Positions 17,214 to 24,824 of a stretch of 45,002 nucleotides of DNA are shown in pieces. Source of the stretch: Bacillota bacterium (lineage in GTDB: Bacteria; Bacillota; Bacilli; Bu12); the NCBI GenBank assembly GCA_014896485.1, contig JADBKH010000030.1, positions 1-45,002 on the forward strand. The letters run 5' to 3'. The stretch's first letter is position 1, and each line of letters begins with the position of its first letter. A model generated the notes under the pieces. The model was not told the DNA's origin. It worked only from the letters and a program-made list of their open reading frames with translations, and searched no databases. The translations under genes and the position numbers were made by a program.

Positions 17214-17242
17214 TTATTCGACATCTCCTGTCATTCTCCTGC
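17214..17242 (-). promoter_or_regulatory. Sigma-H type promoter for divIVA, overlapped by a 0A box
   Basis: Minus strand GCAGGAGAA (17234-17242), 11-base spacer, GTCGAATAA (17214-17222). The published B. subtilis sigma-H consensus is RnAGGAwWW, 11-12 bases, RnnGAATww; only the first w is off. A transcript would start about 65 bases before divIVA. The -10 region also contains TGTCGAA (17217-17223), an exact Spo0A box, so Spo0A could compete with polymerase here. Pattern match only. Confidence 0.55.
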
Positions 17243-17245
17243 AAA

Positions 17246-17266
17246 GGCGCAGCCATTTGCCGCGCC
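17246..17266. other. GC-rich hairpin in the divIVA upstream region
   Basis: GGCGC and GCGCC (17246-17250, 17262-17266) can pair around an 11-base loop, just upstream of the divIVA promoter-like site. On the plus strand it is followed by GAAAAAC, on the minus strand by TTTGCAGG. It may back up the ylmH terminator. Confidence 0.35.
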
Positions 17267-17273
17267 GAAAAAC

Positions 17274-17303
17274 AAAAAAAGTGTCCTGAAACCGATGCAG
17301 GTA
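17274..17303 (-). terminator. Terminator after ylmH
   Basis: Just past the ylmH stop the minus strand forms AGT-A-CCTG ... CAGG-AC-ACT (17281-17303) with an internal bulge, followed by seven T residues. The imperfect stem makes it moderate, but the T-run and the position at the end of the ylm run support it. Confidence 0.6.
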
Positions 17304-17307
17304 CTCC

Positions 17308-18075
17308 TTAGAGATAGCGGATCACCTGCAGGTGGAGTCGCCCACCCTTGGTAGCCGGTCCAAGCTGCATCAGGCGAATCCGCCCGTGGCCCCGCAAAGA
17401 GATGACATCCCCCTCCCGCACATGTGCCGATGGTTCTGCGACTACACCCCAGTTGACACGCGCCTTTCCTCCTTTGATCAGCCCTGCCACCTGACTGCGG
17501 GAGAGACCAAAGCCAGCACTGGCCACAGCATCGAGACGGGCCGCAGAGACCGTGGTCCGAATTTCCTTGATGCGCGGGGCAAGCGGATGCAGCTGATCGG
17601 CCGAAATCGGCACTGCCTTGGCCTCATAGCGGCCCACTTGGTGCAGCTCCTGCAACACCACCGGCAATACGGGAGCGGCAAGGATCGCCTGACAATCGTG
17701 GGCCCCTACCAACAGATCGCCGAGGACGTCCCGAGAAAGGCCCAAGCCTATCAAAGCTCCAAGATAATCACTGTGATCCAGTCGGGCCCCTGGAGGGACT
17801 TGAACTTGAAGATAGGCAAGTTGAAATGTCTCTTCCTGTATGCTCCAGTACTCCGGGGCCAAGACCGCGCGACACCGCTCGGCACCGGGGTACCCGCCCC
17901 AACTTTCCACCGCCAGCGCATACCCACTTGTGTGGCGCAACAACAACCCCAACTGTCGGGGATCCAAAAAAGGCGTCAAGTTCGGCTCTTGACGGTCTAA
18001 GGCCCGCATGAGCCACTCTTGTACACGGTTCAAAAACAGACTCTCTTGCGCATCCAGCCGTTGCGAAGTCGTCAC
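17308..18075 (-). CDS. ylmH: YlmH-family S4-domain RNA-binding protein
   Basis: 255 residues. An N-terminal YlmH-specific domain (about 1-170) is followed by a C-terminal S4 RNA-binding domain (from about 178, RLDAVASAGFGLSRSQVAGLIKGGKARVN shown by RLDAVAS and SRSQVAGLIKGG). B. subtilis YlmH has been linked to ribosome quality control on stalled 50S subunits and is encoded beside divIVA. GTG 18075 is behind GGGGGG. It follows ylmG after 10 bases and ends with a terminator. Confidence 0.9.
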   Translation of the reverse strand: MTTSQRLDAQESLFLNRVQEWLMRALDRQEPNLTPFLDPRQLGLLLRHTSGYALAVESWGGYPGAERCRAVLAPEYWSIQEETFQLAYLQVQVPPGARLDHSDYLGALIGLGLSRDVLGDLLVGAHDCQAILAAPVLPVVLQELHQVGRYEAKAVPISADQLHPLAPRIKEIRTTVSAARLDAVASAGFGLSRSQVAGLIKGGKARVNWGVVAEPSAHVREGDVISLRGHGRIRLMQLGPATKGGRLHLQVIRYL

Positions 18076-18085
18076 CCAACCCCCC

Positions 18086-18370
18086 TCAAACGGGTAAAGC
18101 CAGCAGCCATGTCACGATTGTGACGATCAAAGGTTCGACCAGCCCCCAAAAGACAAGCAGTGCCAAGATGGGAGAGAGATCCAATGCCATCATGCCAAAC
18201 TGCAGCGGCGGAATAAATCGAAACAGCCCCAGGTAGGGCTCGGTGATGCGATAGAGCGCATTGCCGATCGTACTTTGGGCAATACCGGGGATCCAGGAGA
18301 GGAAAAGGGCGACAATCAAAAGAAAACCGTAGATACGCAACAGGATCTGAATCAGTTGAAGGAGGATCAC
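18086..18370 (-). CDS. ylmG: YggT-family membrane protein YlmG
   Basis: 94 residues with two hydrophobic stretches (about 5-30 and 63-92) joined by the conserved NALYRITEPYLGLFRFIPP loop, the family signature. YggT/YlmG proteins lie in division gene clusters across bacteria, and their plastid relatives affect chloroplast division and photosystem assembly; the bacterial role is unclear. The start GTG 18370 overlaps the kinase stop (GTGA). In B. subtilis sepF lies just upstream, but here a histidine kinase does. Confidence 0.9.
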   Translation of the reverse strand: MILLQLIQILLRIYGFLLIVALFLSWIPGIAQSTIGNALYRITEPYLGLFRFIPPLQFGMMALDLSPILALLVFWGLVEPLIVTIVTWLLALPV

Positions 18371-19641
18371 CTCACATTCACCCCTTCTTTAGGCAACCAC
18401 AACGTAAAGGTCGACCCCAATCCCAAAGTGCTCTCGACACTCACTTCTCCGTGCAGCTGCTCGGCAGCATGTTTGGCAATGGCCAAACCCAGTCCCGTAC
18501 CGCCACTGAGACGGCTGTGTGACTTGTCAACGCGGTAAAATCGTTCAAAGATACGCGGGATATCTTCTGACGGAATGCCAGGGCCATTGTCCTGCACGCT
18601 GATCCCCAGCCGATCACCTTCCTGCTTCCAGCCAATGCGGATCATGCCACCTTTTGGGGTATACTTTACCGCATTATCCAATAGGTTGCGCAAGACCTGA
18701 GTAACCAGCGCCGGATCGGTCTCTACAATCGGTGCTTCGTCACAAGAAAGCTGCACCTGTAAGCCATTTCGTTCAAAAATCGGTTGAAACAATTCGACCT
18801 GCTCCGTAAGCAACAAGGAGAGATCAACCTCTTCCAGTGAGGGTGCAGAAGCGCCTGATTCGAGTCTGGAAAGGTCCAGGAAATCGTCAATCAGCTGCGA
18901 GAGCCGTTCACGATCGACAATGGCAAGGAAGCGTCGTGCCGTCTGCGGATCTGCCATGGCACCATCCAGCAGGGTTTCGACAAACCCGCGGATCGAAGTG
19001 ATGGGCGCGTGCAGTTCATGGCTGACGTTTCCGATAAAATCGGCACGTATCTGATCCCACTGGAGCTTTTCCGTCCTATCTTCAAGCAGCACGAGAAGAC
19101 CCGCTTGCGCCACCGGTGCAAGGCGCGCATGGAAACGCCGTCCCGGCGCCACGCCAAAGGTGAGCTCTTCCCGCTCTACCACGCGGTTTTGGCGTAACGC
19201 TTCGGTGATGGCTCGATCCAGCGGATAGCTTGGCAAAAGCTCTGCAAGATCTTTGCCTTGTAAGGCCCCATCTGTCGGACGGACAAAACGTTTAAAAGCC
19301 AGATTGTATAGGAGAATACTGCCCTTTGTATCGAGAAAGCAAAGCGGTGAGGAAATGGCTTCCAAGAGAGCTGCCAGGCGCGCTTCCTGTTGTTCGCGTT
19401 GTATCTGTACAGTTCTGTCCTGTTGCAGATGGCGGACAAGACGTTGCGCCGTTGAAAAAGGCAGTTGATCGAGCGTTTCTGACCACGCTGTGGCAGCCTG
19501 CTCTTCCCATCCAGCATCCAGGGCATAGATGGCGTGTAAAAGACGGTGGTTACGACGGCGAGCGTGCCACGCCATCGAGATGGCGACCAGCGCCACTGCC
19601 CAGCCGATAATGGCGAGGAGGATCAGCATAAACGCACTCAC
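18367..19641 (-). CDS. Sensor histidine kinase, PhoR/WalK type, single membrane helix
   Basis: About 424 residues from GTG 19641 (GTG 19674 and ATG 19629 are alternatives). One N-terminal transmembrane helix (about 4-25) leads straight into a linker, a PAS domain (about 90-190), a HisKA domain with H208 (NVSHELHAPIT) and an HATPase domain with the N box (RNLLDNAVKY), DNGPGIP, the F box (FERFYRVDKSH) and GTGLGLAIAK. There is no second helix and no outer loop, so any signal is sensed in the cytoplasm or membrane. The regulator gene ends inside or just before its start. No orthologue is known to me at this locus in B. subtilis. Confidence 0.9.
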   Translation of the reverse strand: MSAFMLILLAIIGWAVALVAISMAWHARRRNHRLLHAIYALDAGWEEQAATAWSETLDQLPFSTAQRLVRHLQQDRTVQIQREQQEARLAALLEAISSPLCFLDTKGSILLYNLAFKRFVRPTDGALQGKDLAELLPSYPLDRAITEALRQNRVVEREELTFGVAPGRRFHARLAPVAQAGLLVLLEDRTEKLQWDQIRADFIGNVSHELHAPITSIRGFVETLLDGAMADPQTARRFLAIVDRERLSQLIDDFLDLSRLESGASAPSLEEVDLSLLLTEQVELFQPIFERNGLQVQLSCDEAPIVETDPALVTQVLRNLLDNAVKYTPKGGMIRIGWKQEGDRLGISVQDNGPGIPSEDIPRIFERFYRVDKSHSRLSGGTGLGLAIAKHAAEQLHGEVSVESTLGLGSTFTLWLPKEGVNVR

Positions 19642-19657
19642 TCTTATGTGGTACCCC

Positions 19658-20377
19658 TCATCCGTCGGCAGCACTGCGCGAGGGCGAAGGAGCGTATTTA
19701 TATCCGATACCGCGTACTGTCTCTAGGAGGCCGGCTTCTCCAATAGCCTCCAATTTTTGCCTGATATGACGGATGTGCACATCGACCGTGCGTGTATCTC
19801 CATAGAACGCGTATCCCCAAACCTCTGAAAGCAGTTCTTCGCGCGTAAAGACGCGTCCTGGATGCGTGACCAACGTCCGCAGGATTTCAAATTCTTTGGG
19901 CGTGAAGCTCTCCGGGTGCCCATTGATCTCGACTTCGAAGCGTTCTGGCATCATCCGAATCGGCCCGCTCTCCACTGCTTGCGGCCATTCGGCCTTACGG
20001 CGCAGATGGGCACGCACCCGAGCGGTCAGTTCTCGTGGGGAGAACGGTTTGGTGATGTAATCGTCCGCGCCCAGATCCAATCCGTTCACCTTGTCAGACT
20101 CCTGTCCACGTGCTGACAGCATCAGAACAGGGGTATGTGCTGTCTCACTGCGTTTGCGGAAAAGCTGAAGCAAAGTTAATCCATCGGTGCCCGGCAACAT
20201 TACATCGAGCAAGATGAGTGCAGGACGTTCCTGCGCAATGAGGCGGAGCGCCTCGCCGGCATTCGAGGCGACCGCTACGTGCATCTCTTCCTGCTCGAGC
20301 AAATAGCGGAGCAATTCTTGCAATGACGGATCGTCATCGACGAGCAGAACCAACGGCTGGTTGGCCCCCTCAACCAC
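19658..20377 (-). CDS. OmpR/PhoB-type response regulator
   Basis: 239 residues. The receiver domain has the acidic pocket VDDD (13-16), phosphorylation site D58 (LLDVMLPGTDG) and K110 (TKPFSPREL). The C-terminal winged helix ends with TVDVHIRHIRQKLE and TVRGIGYKY. The start GTG 20377 has GGGAGGG six bases upstream and overlaps the end of pgeF by eight bases; ATG 20392 is the alternative. It pairs with the downstream kinase. Target genes are not visible. PhoP or WalR identity cannot be decided from sequence alone. Confidence 0.93.
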   Translation of the reverse strand: MVEGANQPLVLLVDDDPSLQELLRYLLEQEEMHVAVASNAGEALRLIAQERPALILLDVMLPGTDGLTLLQLFRKRSETAHTPVLMLSARGQESDKVNGLDLGADDYITKPFSPRELTARVRAHLRRKAEWPQAVESGPIRMMPERFEVEINGHPESFTPKEFEILRTLVTHPGRVFTREELLSEVWGYAFYGDTRTVDVHIRHIRQKLEAIGEAGLLETVRGIGYKYAPSPSRSAADG

Positions 20378-21194
20378 TTGTTTCCCTCCCATCCATGCGG
20401 ATAAACCCCGCCATCCTTCCACACGTGCCGTTGCTGGCCCGATACGAGAAATATTGGTCAGAATGGCAGAAAGTACATTGTCCGAGCACCTGCACTCGGT
20501 CGATACCGAGCCGATTGAGCCGCAATCGATTGGCCATCCACAGATCGAAATACTGCGTCGCACCGCGCCAACCGAGCGCCGCTCCCAAAAAAGATGCCTG
20601 CTCTTGTACAGCCTGCGCAACTGAAGAACCGACCGCATAACAACAGGGCCCAATAGAAGGCCCAACCACTGCGAGAATCTGGTGTGGAAGTGTGCCAAAT
20701 GCCATTCGCATCGACGCGACTGCAGCATCGACACTTCCGGAGACCGTGCCCCGCCAACCGGCGTGGACAGCGGCCACGGCATTGTGCACCGGATCGTAGA
20801 GCAAGATTGGCACGCAATCGGCTACCAGGATGTTGAGCAGCACCCCCGTTTGTCCACAGACCAGGGCATCACAGCGTGCAATGGCATCTGCCGTCTGCCA
20901 AACTCCTGCACCACCCTCACGCGAGGTAACGACGACAGCGCGATGACCGTGCACCTGTTCGGCAAAGATCGCCTGTTTGGGGTCTTGTTGCAACATTCGG
21001 AAAAAAAGCGCCCGGTTTTGGATCACCCGCGCCGCATCATCCCCCACATGCAGTGCCAAATTGAGTGCAGCATATGGTCCTCGACTGAACCCCCCTTGGC
21101 GCACGGTAAAACCTGCAGTCACAGGATACTCTTCCCAGATGCGTATCATCGGAAAGCGATCTGCAGCGGCATCAGTTTGGGCGGGAAGATGCAC
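20370..21194 (-). CDS. pgeF: Multicopper-oxidase-like purine nucleoside phosphorylase PgeF/YlmD
   Basis: 274 residues, laccase-domain (YfiH/DUF152) family. Members act on purine nucleosides, and a role in removing mis-incorporated residues during peptidoglycan synthesis has been proposed for PgeF. Zinc-site motifs are ADCVPILLYD and VHAGWRGT, with a cysteine-histidine arrangement typical of the family. The start GTG 21194 has GGGGAGG six bases upstream; the open frame extends further into nrdR without family similarity. It overlaps nrdR by 23 bases. B. subtilis ylmD stands in the same relative place. Confidence 0.9.
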   Translation of the reverse strand: MHLPAQTDAAADRFPMIRIWEEYPVTAGFTVRQGGFSRGPYAALNLALHVGDDAARVIQNRALFFRMLQQDPKQAIFAEQVHGHRAVVVTSREGGAGVWQTADAIARCDALVCGQTGVLLNILVADCVPILLYDPVHNAVAAVHAGWRGTVSGSVDAAVASMRMAFGTLPHQILAVVGPSIGPCCYAVGSSVAQAVQEQASFLGAALGWRGATQYFDLWMANRLRLNRLGIDRVQVLGQCTFCHSDQYFSYRASNGTCGRMAGFIRMDGRETSG

Positions 21195-21672
21195 GATCTC
21201 CCTCCCCTGGCTGAACCGAAGGAGCCGTAGCGAGCTGTTCGATTTCTCTTCGAAAGGAATCCAAGTCGCGAAACTGTCGATAGACCGAAGCAAATCGGAC
21301 ATACGCGACGTCGTTGAGCTTCCGCAGCCGCTCCATCACCTTGTCACCGATCTGTACGCTTTCGATTTCAAGCGCCGCAGTCGAACGGATGTCCCGTTCT
21401 ACCTCGTCTACCAAGTGTTCAATCGCTTCCCGGGAGACATTGCACTTCTCACAGGCTTTCTCGACACCGCTCAACAACTTTTTGCGCGAAAAGGGTTCCC
21501 GCCGCCCATCGCGCTTGACGATCCACAGGGGTGCCTCTTCCACTTTCTCATAGGTGGTAAAGCGACGACCGCAGGAAGTGCATTCCCTCCTGCGCCGGAT
21601 AGCACTCCCGTCGTCGGCGGTTCGCGTGTCCAAAACCTTGCTCTCCGCGTACCCACAAAACGGGCAACGCAT
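21172..21672 (-). CDS. nrdR: Transcriptional repressor NrdR
   Basis: 166 residues, zinc ribbon plus ATP-cone repressor of ribonucleotide reductase genes. The zinc ligands are C3, C6, C31 and C34 (MRCPFC ... CTSC), followed by RRFTTYE and an ATP cone (about 49-139). It senses ATP/dATP and binds NrdR boxes upstream of nrd genes, none of which are in this window. ATG 21672 follows GGGGGAG. In B. subtilis nrdR (ytcG) is elsewhere; here it heads the pgeF run. Confidence 0.96.
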   Translation of the reverse strand: MRCPFCGYAESKVLDTRTADDGSAIRRRRECTSCGRRFTTYEKVEEAPLWIVKRDGRREPFSRKKLLSGVEKACEKCNVSREAIEHLVDEVERDIRSTAALEIESVQIGDKVMERLRKLNDVAYVRFASVYRQFRDLDSFRREIEQLATAPSVQPGEGDRASSRPN

Positions 21673-21706
21673 GGTACTCCCCCTACCGCCGAACTTCTCC
21701 CTTATC

Positions 21707-21735
21707 ATCATACCTTGCACACTAGCGCGCGTCTA
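21707..21735 (-). promoter_or_regulatory. Possible sigma-A promoter for nrdR-pgeF
   Basis: Minus strand TAGACG (21730-21735), 17-base spacer, TATGAT (21707-21712): four and five matches to TTGACA and TATAAT. It lies just before nrdR, overlapping the end of ylmC. It would drive nrdR, pgeF, the two-component genes, ylmG and ylmH. Confidence 0.35.
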
Positions 21736-21981
21736 TCGATCTTTTGGAGGCAAGGCGCCAACCAAAATCACCTGACGACCGAGTTTACGGATCTCAACCC
21801 AGTGCACCAACCGTTGCTCCCGGCTACCGAAGATGCCAAAACGGCGACGTCCAACGTCAAAGTACAATCCTGCCAGATACCCAGCATCGACGTCGATCTC
21901 CAAGTCGGTGACATACCCCAAACGGCTGCCGTCCGAAAGATCGATCGCTTCACGCTCGCGTAGCTGGGAATGGCGAATCAT
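21733..21981 (-). CDS. ylmC: PRC-barrel sporulation protein, YlmC/YmxH family
   Basis: 82 residues from ATG 21981, which aligns with the family start (short helix, then a PRC-barrel with DGSRLGYVTDLEIDVDAGYL). GAGG lies eight bases upstream. A second ATG at 22017 has a stronger ribosome site (GGGAGG), but a sigma-E-like -10 overlaps that region, so a sporulation transcript would lose it. Small single-domain PRC-barrel proteins of this kind are widespread in spore formers and their role is not well known. It follows sigG, as ylmC does in B. subtilis. Confidence 0.85.
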   Translation of the reverse strand: MIRHSQLREREAIDLSDGSRLGYVTDLEIDVDAGYLAGLYFDVGRRRFGIFGSREQRLVHWVEIRKLGRQVILVGALPPKDR

Positions 21982-22028
21982 GCCCATCGCCTCGCTTCGA
22001 CAAGAAGATCGCAGCATTGCGTCCTCCC

Positions 22029-22055
22029 ATTGTATGTAGGAAAAATGGGCGTTAT
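22029..22055 (-). promoter_or_regulatory. Sigma-E type promoter upstream of ylmC
   Basis: Minus strand ATA (22053-22055), 16-base spacer, CATACAAT (22029-22036). The B. subtilis sigma-E consensus is ATA, 16-18 bases, cATACAnT. The start point would fall near 22022, in the ribosome site of the longer ylmC reading, which favours the shorter start at 21981. Pattern match only. Confidence 0.45.
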
Positions 22056-22084
22056 CGCCGACCGTTGCCCCAAAGCCGACAAAG

Positions 22085-22121
22085 CCTGCCAAGAGCCGTA
22101 CACGCTTGTACAGCAGGCAGG
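22085..22121 (-). other. Two-tier hairpin after sigG
   Basis: Outer stem CCTGCC/GGCAGG and inner stem GTACA/TGTAC with an AGCG loop, separated by an unequal internal loop. It lies 27 bases or more after the sigG stop. It is followed by CTTTGTCGG rather than a clean T-run, so it may be a weak terminator or an mRNA-stabilising structure. Confidence 0.35.
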
Positions 22122-22148
22122 TCAATCACCGTGCCGGATACGCCATCT

Positions 22149-22928
22149 TTACCGGCTGATGTAGCGCTGCATGCGCTGAAGGGCGGCTTTTTCCAGGCGC
22201 GAAACCTGGGCTTGGGAGATGCCAATCTCTTCGGCGACTTCCATCTGCGTCTTTCCCTCAAAGAAACGCATCGAGACAATTTTGCGTTCCCGATCGTTGA
22301 GTTGCGTGATGGCATCCCGGACGGCGATCTCTTCCGTCCACCGCTCGTCCAACTCTTTCTCGTCGGAGAGTTGATCCATCACGTAAATGGGATCGCCGCC
22401 ATCATGGTAGATCGGCTCAAAAAGAGAGACTGGATCGGTGATGGCGTCTAGAGCAAGGACGACCTCTTCCTGAGAAACATCGAGCGCCTTTGAAATTTCT
22501 CCAACTGTCGGTTCCCGATTGCACTGTGCGGTCAACTTGTCCCGCATCTGCAACGCCTTGTAGGCAATATCACGCAACGAACGGCTGACACGGATTGGGT
22601 TGTTGTCCCGTAAGTAGCGCCGAATCTCGCCGATGATCATGGGCACAGCATACGTCGAAAAACGCACATTCTGTCCAAGATCGAAGTTGTCGATGGCCTT
22701 CATCAGTCCAATACAACCCACTTGAAAAAGATCGTCTACGTATTCCCCACGGTTGTTAAATCGTTGGATGACCGAAAGCACCAACCGCAGGTTGCCGTTG
22801 ACCAATTCCTGACGCGCCTGTTCATCTCCATTTTGCAGGCGGCGGAAGAGCGCGCGCATCTGTTCGTTGGTCAAGACGGGTAACTCTGACGTATTCACAC
22901 CGCAGATCTCGACCTTGGTGTGCCTCAA
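22149..22928 (-). CDS. sigG: Sporulation sigma factor sigma-G
   Basis: Forespore late sigma factor. 259 residues, close to the 260 of B. subtilis. The family N-terminus KVEICGVNTSELPVL, region 2 (RFNNRGEYVDDLFQVG, RFSTYAVPMIIGEI) and region 4 (ISQAQVSRLEKAA) are all present. Translation most likely starts at TTG 22928, with GGGAGGGG five bases upstream; the longer open frame reaches 22991 without similarity. It follows sigE after 83 bases that hold a sigma-F type promoter, so it can be read both from spoIIG and from its own promoter. Confidence 0.96.
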   Translation of the reverse strand: MRHTKVEICGVNTSELPVLTNEQMRALFRRLQNGDEQARQELVNGNLRLVLSVIQRFNNRGEYVDDLFQVGCIGLMKAIDNFDLGQNVRFSTYAVPMIIGEIRRYLRDNNPIRVSRSLRDIAYKALQMRDKLTAQCNREPTVGEISKALDVSQEEVVLALDAITDPVSLFEPIYHDGGDPIYVMDQLSDEKELDERWTEEIAVRDAITQLNDRERKIVSMRFFEGKTQMEVAEEIGISQAQVSRLEKAALQRMQRYISR

Positions 22929-22950
22929 CCATTCCCCTCCCGCTCTAGGG

Positions 22951-22981
22951 AAAGGTTCCCACTGGCTGAGACGGTCTATGC
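22951..22981 (-). promoter_or_regulatory. Sigma-F type promoter of sigG
   Basis: Minus strand GCATA (22977-22981), 16-base spacer, GGGAACCTTT (22951-22960). It matches the B. subtilis sigma-F pattern GywTA, 16 bases, GGnnAnAnTw with one mismatch. It lies between sigE and sigG, where B. subtilis has its sigma-F promoter for sigG. The start would fall about 15 bases before the TTG start codon, still leaving the ribosome site. Confidence 0.6.
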
Positions 22982-23011
22982 GTGCTACCACCGGCCTGAC
23001 TTAGGTTCGAC

Positions 23012-23773
23012 CTAGTTCATCATGTGATAGAATTCCGAACGCAGTTGATTCAATATGCGCTTTTCTAACCTTGAAATGTAGGATTGGGAGATACCCAACA
23101 TCTCTGCAACGTCTTTTTGAGTCTTTTCCCGCCCATCATGCAGCCCAAACCGCAGTTCCATGATCGTGCGCTCGCGATCGTTGAGGTGTTGGAGTGCGAT
23201 ATGCAACATCTCTCGGTCCGCAGCGTTGTCCAGATTTTGGTAAACAAGATCCGCTTCGGTCCCCAATACGTCCGAAAGCAACAACTCGTTGCCATCCCAG
23301 TCCATATTGAGCGGCTCATCGAGAGAGACTTCGTTTTTGATACGGCTGTTGTGGCGCAGATACATGAGAATTTCATTTTCAATACAGCGTGAGGCGTAGG
23401 TCGCCAATTTGATGTGCTTTTGGGGATCAAACGTATTGACCGCTTTGATGAGTCCGATGGTGCCGATCGAGATCAGGTCTTCGAGCGGCACCCCGGTGTT
23501 GTCGAACTTGCGTGCGATGTAAACGACCAATCGCAGGTTGTGCTCGATCAGCGGTTCCCGCGCATTCTCGTCCCCTTCTTGCAACCGGGCGACCAGAGCC
23601 GCTTCCTCCTGCGCGCTCAACGGCGCTGGCAAAGCCTCATTGCCCCGCATGTACCAAATACGCTCTGCCCCGTGCAGCCAAGCCCGCAGACGCAGCCAGC
23701 TGCGCTGCAGCCACTGCTTGATCGAAGCTTTGAAGGAGAACCAGCCCTTCTTCTGTTGCGGCACTCTCGTCAT
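23012..23773 (-). CDS. sigE: Sporulation sigma factor sigma-E precursor
   Basis: Mother-cell early sigma factor made as an inactive membrane-bound precursor. 253 residues. The conserved body starts at [10 protein letters not shown] (about 44); region 2 holds [16 protein letters not shown] and [16 protein letters not shown], and region 4 holds [13 protein letters not shown]. The basic, tryptophan-rich pro-sequence is about 13 residues longer than in B. subtilis if the ATG at 23773 is used. That ATG overlaps the spoIIGA stop (ATGA) with AAGGAGG almost touching it; GTG 23764 (10 bases from the site) would shorten it by three. Processing by SpoIIGA is expected near the tyrosine at about 41. Confidence 0.96.
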   Translation of the reverse strand: MTRVPQQKKGWFSFKASIKQWLQRSWLRLRAWLHGAERIWYMRGNEALPAPLSAQEEAALVARLQEGDENAREPLIEHNLRLVVYIARKFDNTGVPLEDLISIGTIGLIKAVNTFDPQKHIKLATYASRCIENEILMYLRHNSRIKNEVSLDEPLNMDWDGNELLLSDVLGTEADLVYQNLDNAADREMLHIALQHLNDRERTIMELRFGLHDGREKTQKDVAEMLGISQSYISRLEKRILNQLRSEFYHMMN

Positions 23774-24672
23774 GCCTCCTTGCCACATTGCGGATGGATG
23801 ATCACCTGATACTGGTCGTTTCCCAGCGGTTGCGGAGCAATGCCGAGCACCAATCGATCGATCATGCGCCTTCCTTGCACCGATTCCAACTGCGCACCAT
23901 CCACGCGGATGCCGGCGATCCATTGCTTTTCGGTACCAATCCCCCTATAGGGAATCAGCAACAATCGAGATGCCAGGAGAGGGTCATGGCCCAACCGTGC
24001 CAAGCGATCTTGTGCAGCTGCACTTTCCAGCAGTCCAGCAACGGTCTCCTCTCCCAGCAACGTTTTGAGTGCCAGCGGATCGCACAGTGCAACTGGAGCA
24101 TGGGTGATGGGATCGGTCAGATGATTGCCGGTGTCCAGTAGGGCGATCCAAGTGACACTGCGATCGCTGATCCAAAGGGTCAGCCGGCCTGTCTGAGCGG
24201 CAACAAAAGCCCTTTGCCGGCGCCACCGTGTTATCCAGAGCATCAACCAGCTGCCGAGCGGCCAAGCGCTGAGCAAGGTGATGGCACTTGCCTGCAACCA
24301 CCATTTCCCACCGGTTGCTCCCGGTGCCCAAGCTGCTCCCGCTGCAAAACCGTTGACAGCAACGACAGCACCACCCATGACAAACGAAACCAGCAAGAAG
24401 GCACCGAGGGCTACCGCATAGCGTCGTACCGATCCGAACGGAAAACAGGCCAAGACCATCGCTGCTGCCAACGCCACCTTGCAGGACGGCTGCCACAGCA
24501 CCGACAGGCTGGGCAGAATAGCAACCGTATCATAGCAGGCGCCGATGGAGGCAGCGATGGCAGTGCGCCAGGGGATCAGGCGACGGTGGGTCAGGCGTGC
24601 CGTTGTCCATAAGATCGACGCATCGAGCAGCCCGCTCAACAAGAAAGTGAGATCGCCATAGACTTGGAGCAT
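23770..24672 (-). CDS. spoIIGA: Sporulation sigma-E processing peptidase SpoIIGA
   Basis: Membrane aspartyl protease that cleaves pro-sigma-E in the mother cell after the SpoIIR signal. 300 residues. About five hydrophobic segments fill residues 1-150, and a cytosolic retropepsin-like domain follows with catalytic D180 in [15 protein letters not shown] 24672 has a weak GGTGAT ribosome site. It is the first gene of spoIIG, coupled to sigE by a four-base overlap, and has a long-spacer promoter upstream. Confidence 0.95.
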   Translation of the reverse strand: MLQVYGDLTFLLSGLLDASILWTTARLTHRRLIPWRTAIAASIGACYDTVAILPSLSVLWQPSCKVALAAAMVLACFPFGSVRRYAVALGAFLLVSFVMGGAVVAVNGFAAGAAWAPGATGGKWWLQASAITLLSAWPLGSWLMLWITRWRRQRAFVAAQTGRLTLWISDRSVTWIALLDTGNHLTDPITHAPVALCDPLALKTLLGEETVAGLLESAAAQDRLARLGHDPLLASRLLLIPYRGIGTEKQWIAGIRVDGAQLESVQGRRMIDRLVLGIAPQPLGNDQYQVIIHPQCGKEA

Positions 24673-24704
24673 GGTCTATCACCGCACGTCTCCGCGCGGT
24701 CCTC

Positions 24705-24738
24705 ATGATACAGGCATACCTATGAGGAATGTTGTCAG
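24705..24738 (-). promoter_or_regulatory. spoIIG-type promoter with 22-base spacer
   Basis: Minus strand CTGACA (24733-24738), exactly 22 bases, TATCAT (24705-24710): each hexamer has five of six matches to the sigma-A consensus. A 22-base spacer is the known oddity of the Spo0A-activated B. subtilis spoIIG promoter. The start would lie about 26 bases before spoIIGA. The -35 overlaps TCTGACAA, an imperfect inverted 0A box, as expected for the Spo0A site next to polymerase. Confidence 0.6.
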
Positions 24739-24783
24739 ATCATGCGTGGAAACCTACGCTTTTTATCGCACTTCTCTCCCTAC

Positions 24784-24793
24784 AACGACAAAA
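24784..24793 (-). promoter_or_regulatory. 0A-box-like site upstream of spoIIGA
   Basis: Minus strand TTTTGTCGTT, six of seven core positions or fewer from TTGTCGAA, centred about 90 bases before the inferred start. This is close to where the distal Spo0A site of B. subtilis spoIIG lies. It overlaps the tail of the ftsZ terminator. A further TTTGTCGA lies on the plus strand at 24833-24840. Confidence 0.35.
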
Positions 24794-24824
24794 GTGCCTG
24801 CTCATCTGTACCCTGGAGCAGGCA
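24790..24824 (-). terminator. Terminator after ftsZ
   Basis: A perfect 9 bp stem TGCCTGCTC/GAGCAGGCA with a 12-base loop is followed on the minus strand by CTTTTGT. It lies about 25 bases after the ftsZ stop and closes the dcw-ftsAZ transcript before spoIIG. Confidence 0.8.
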
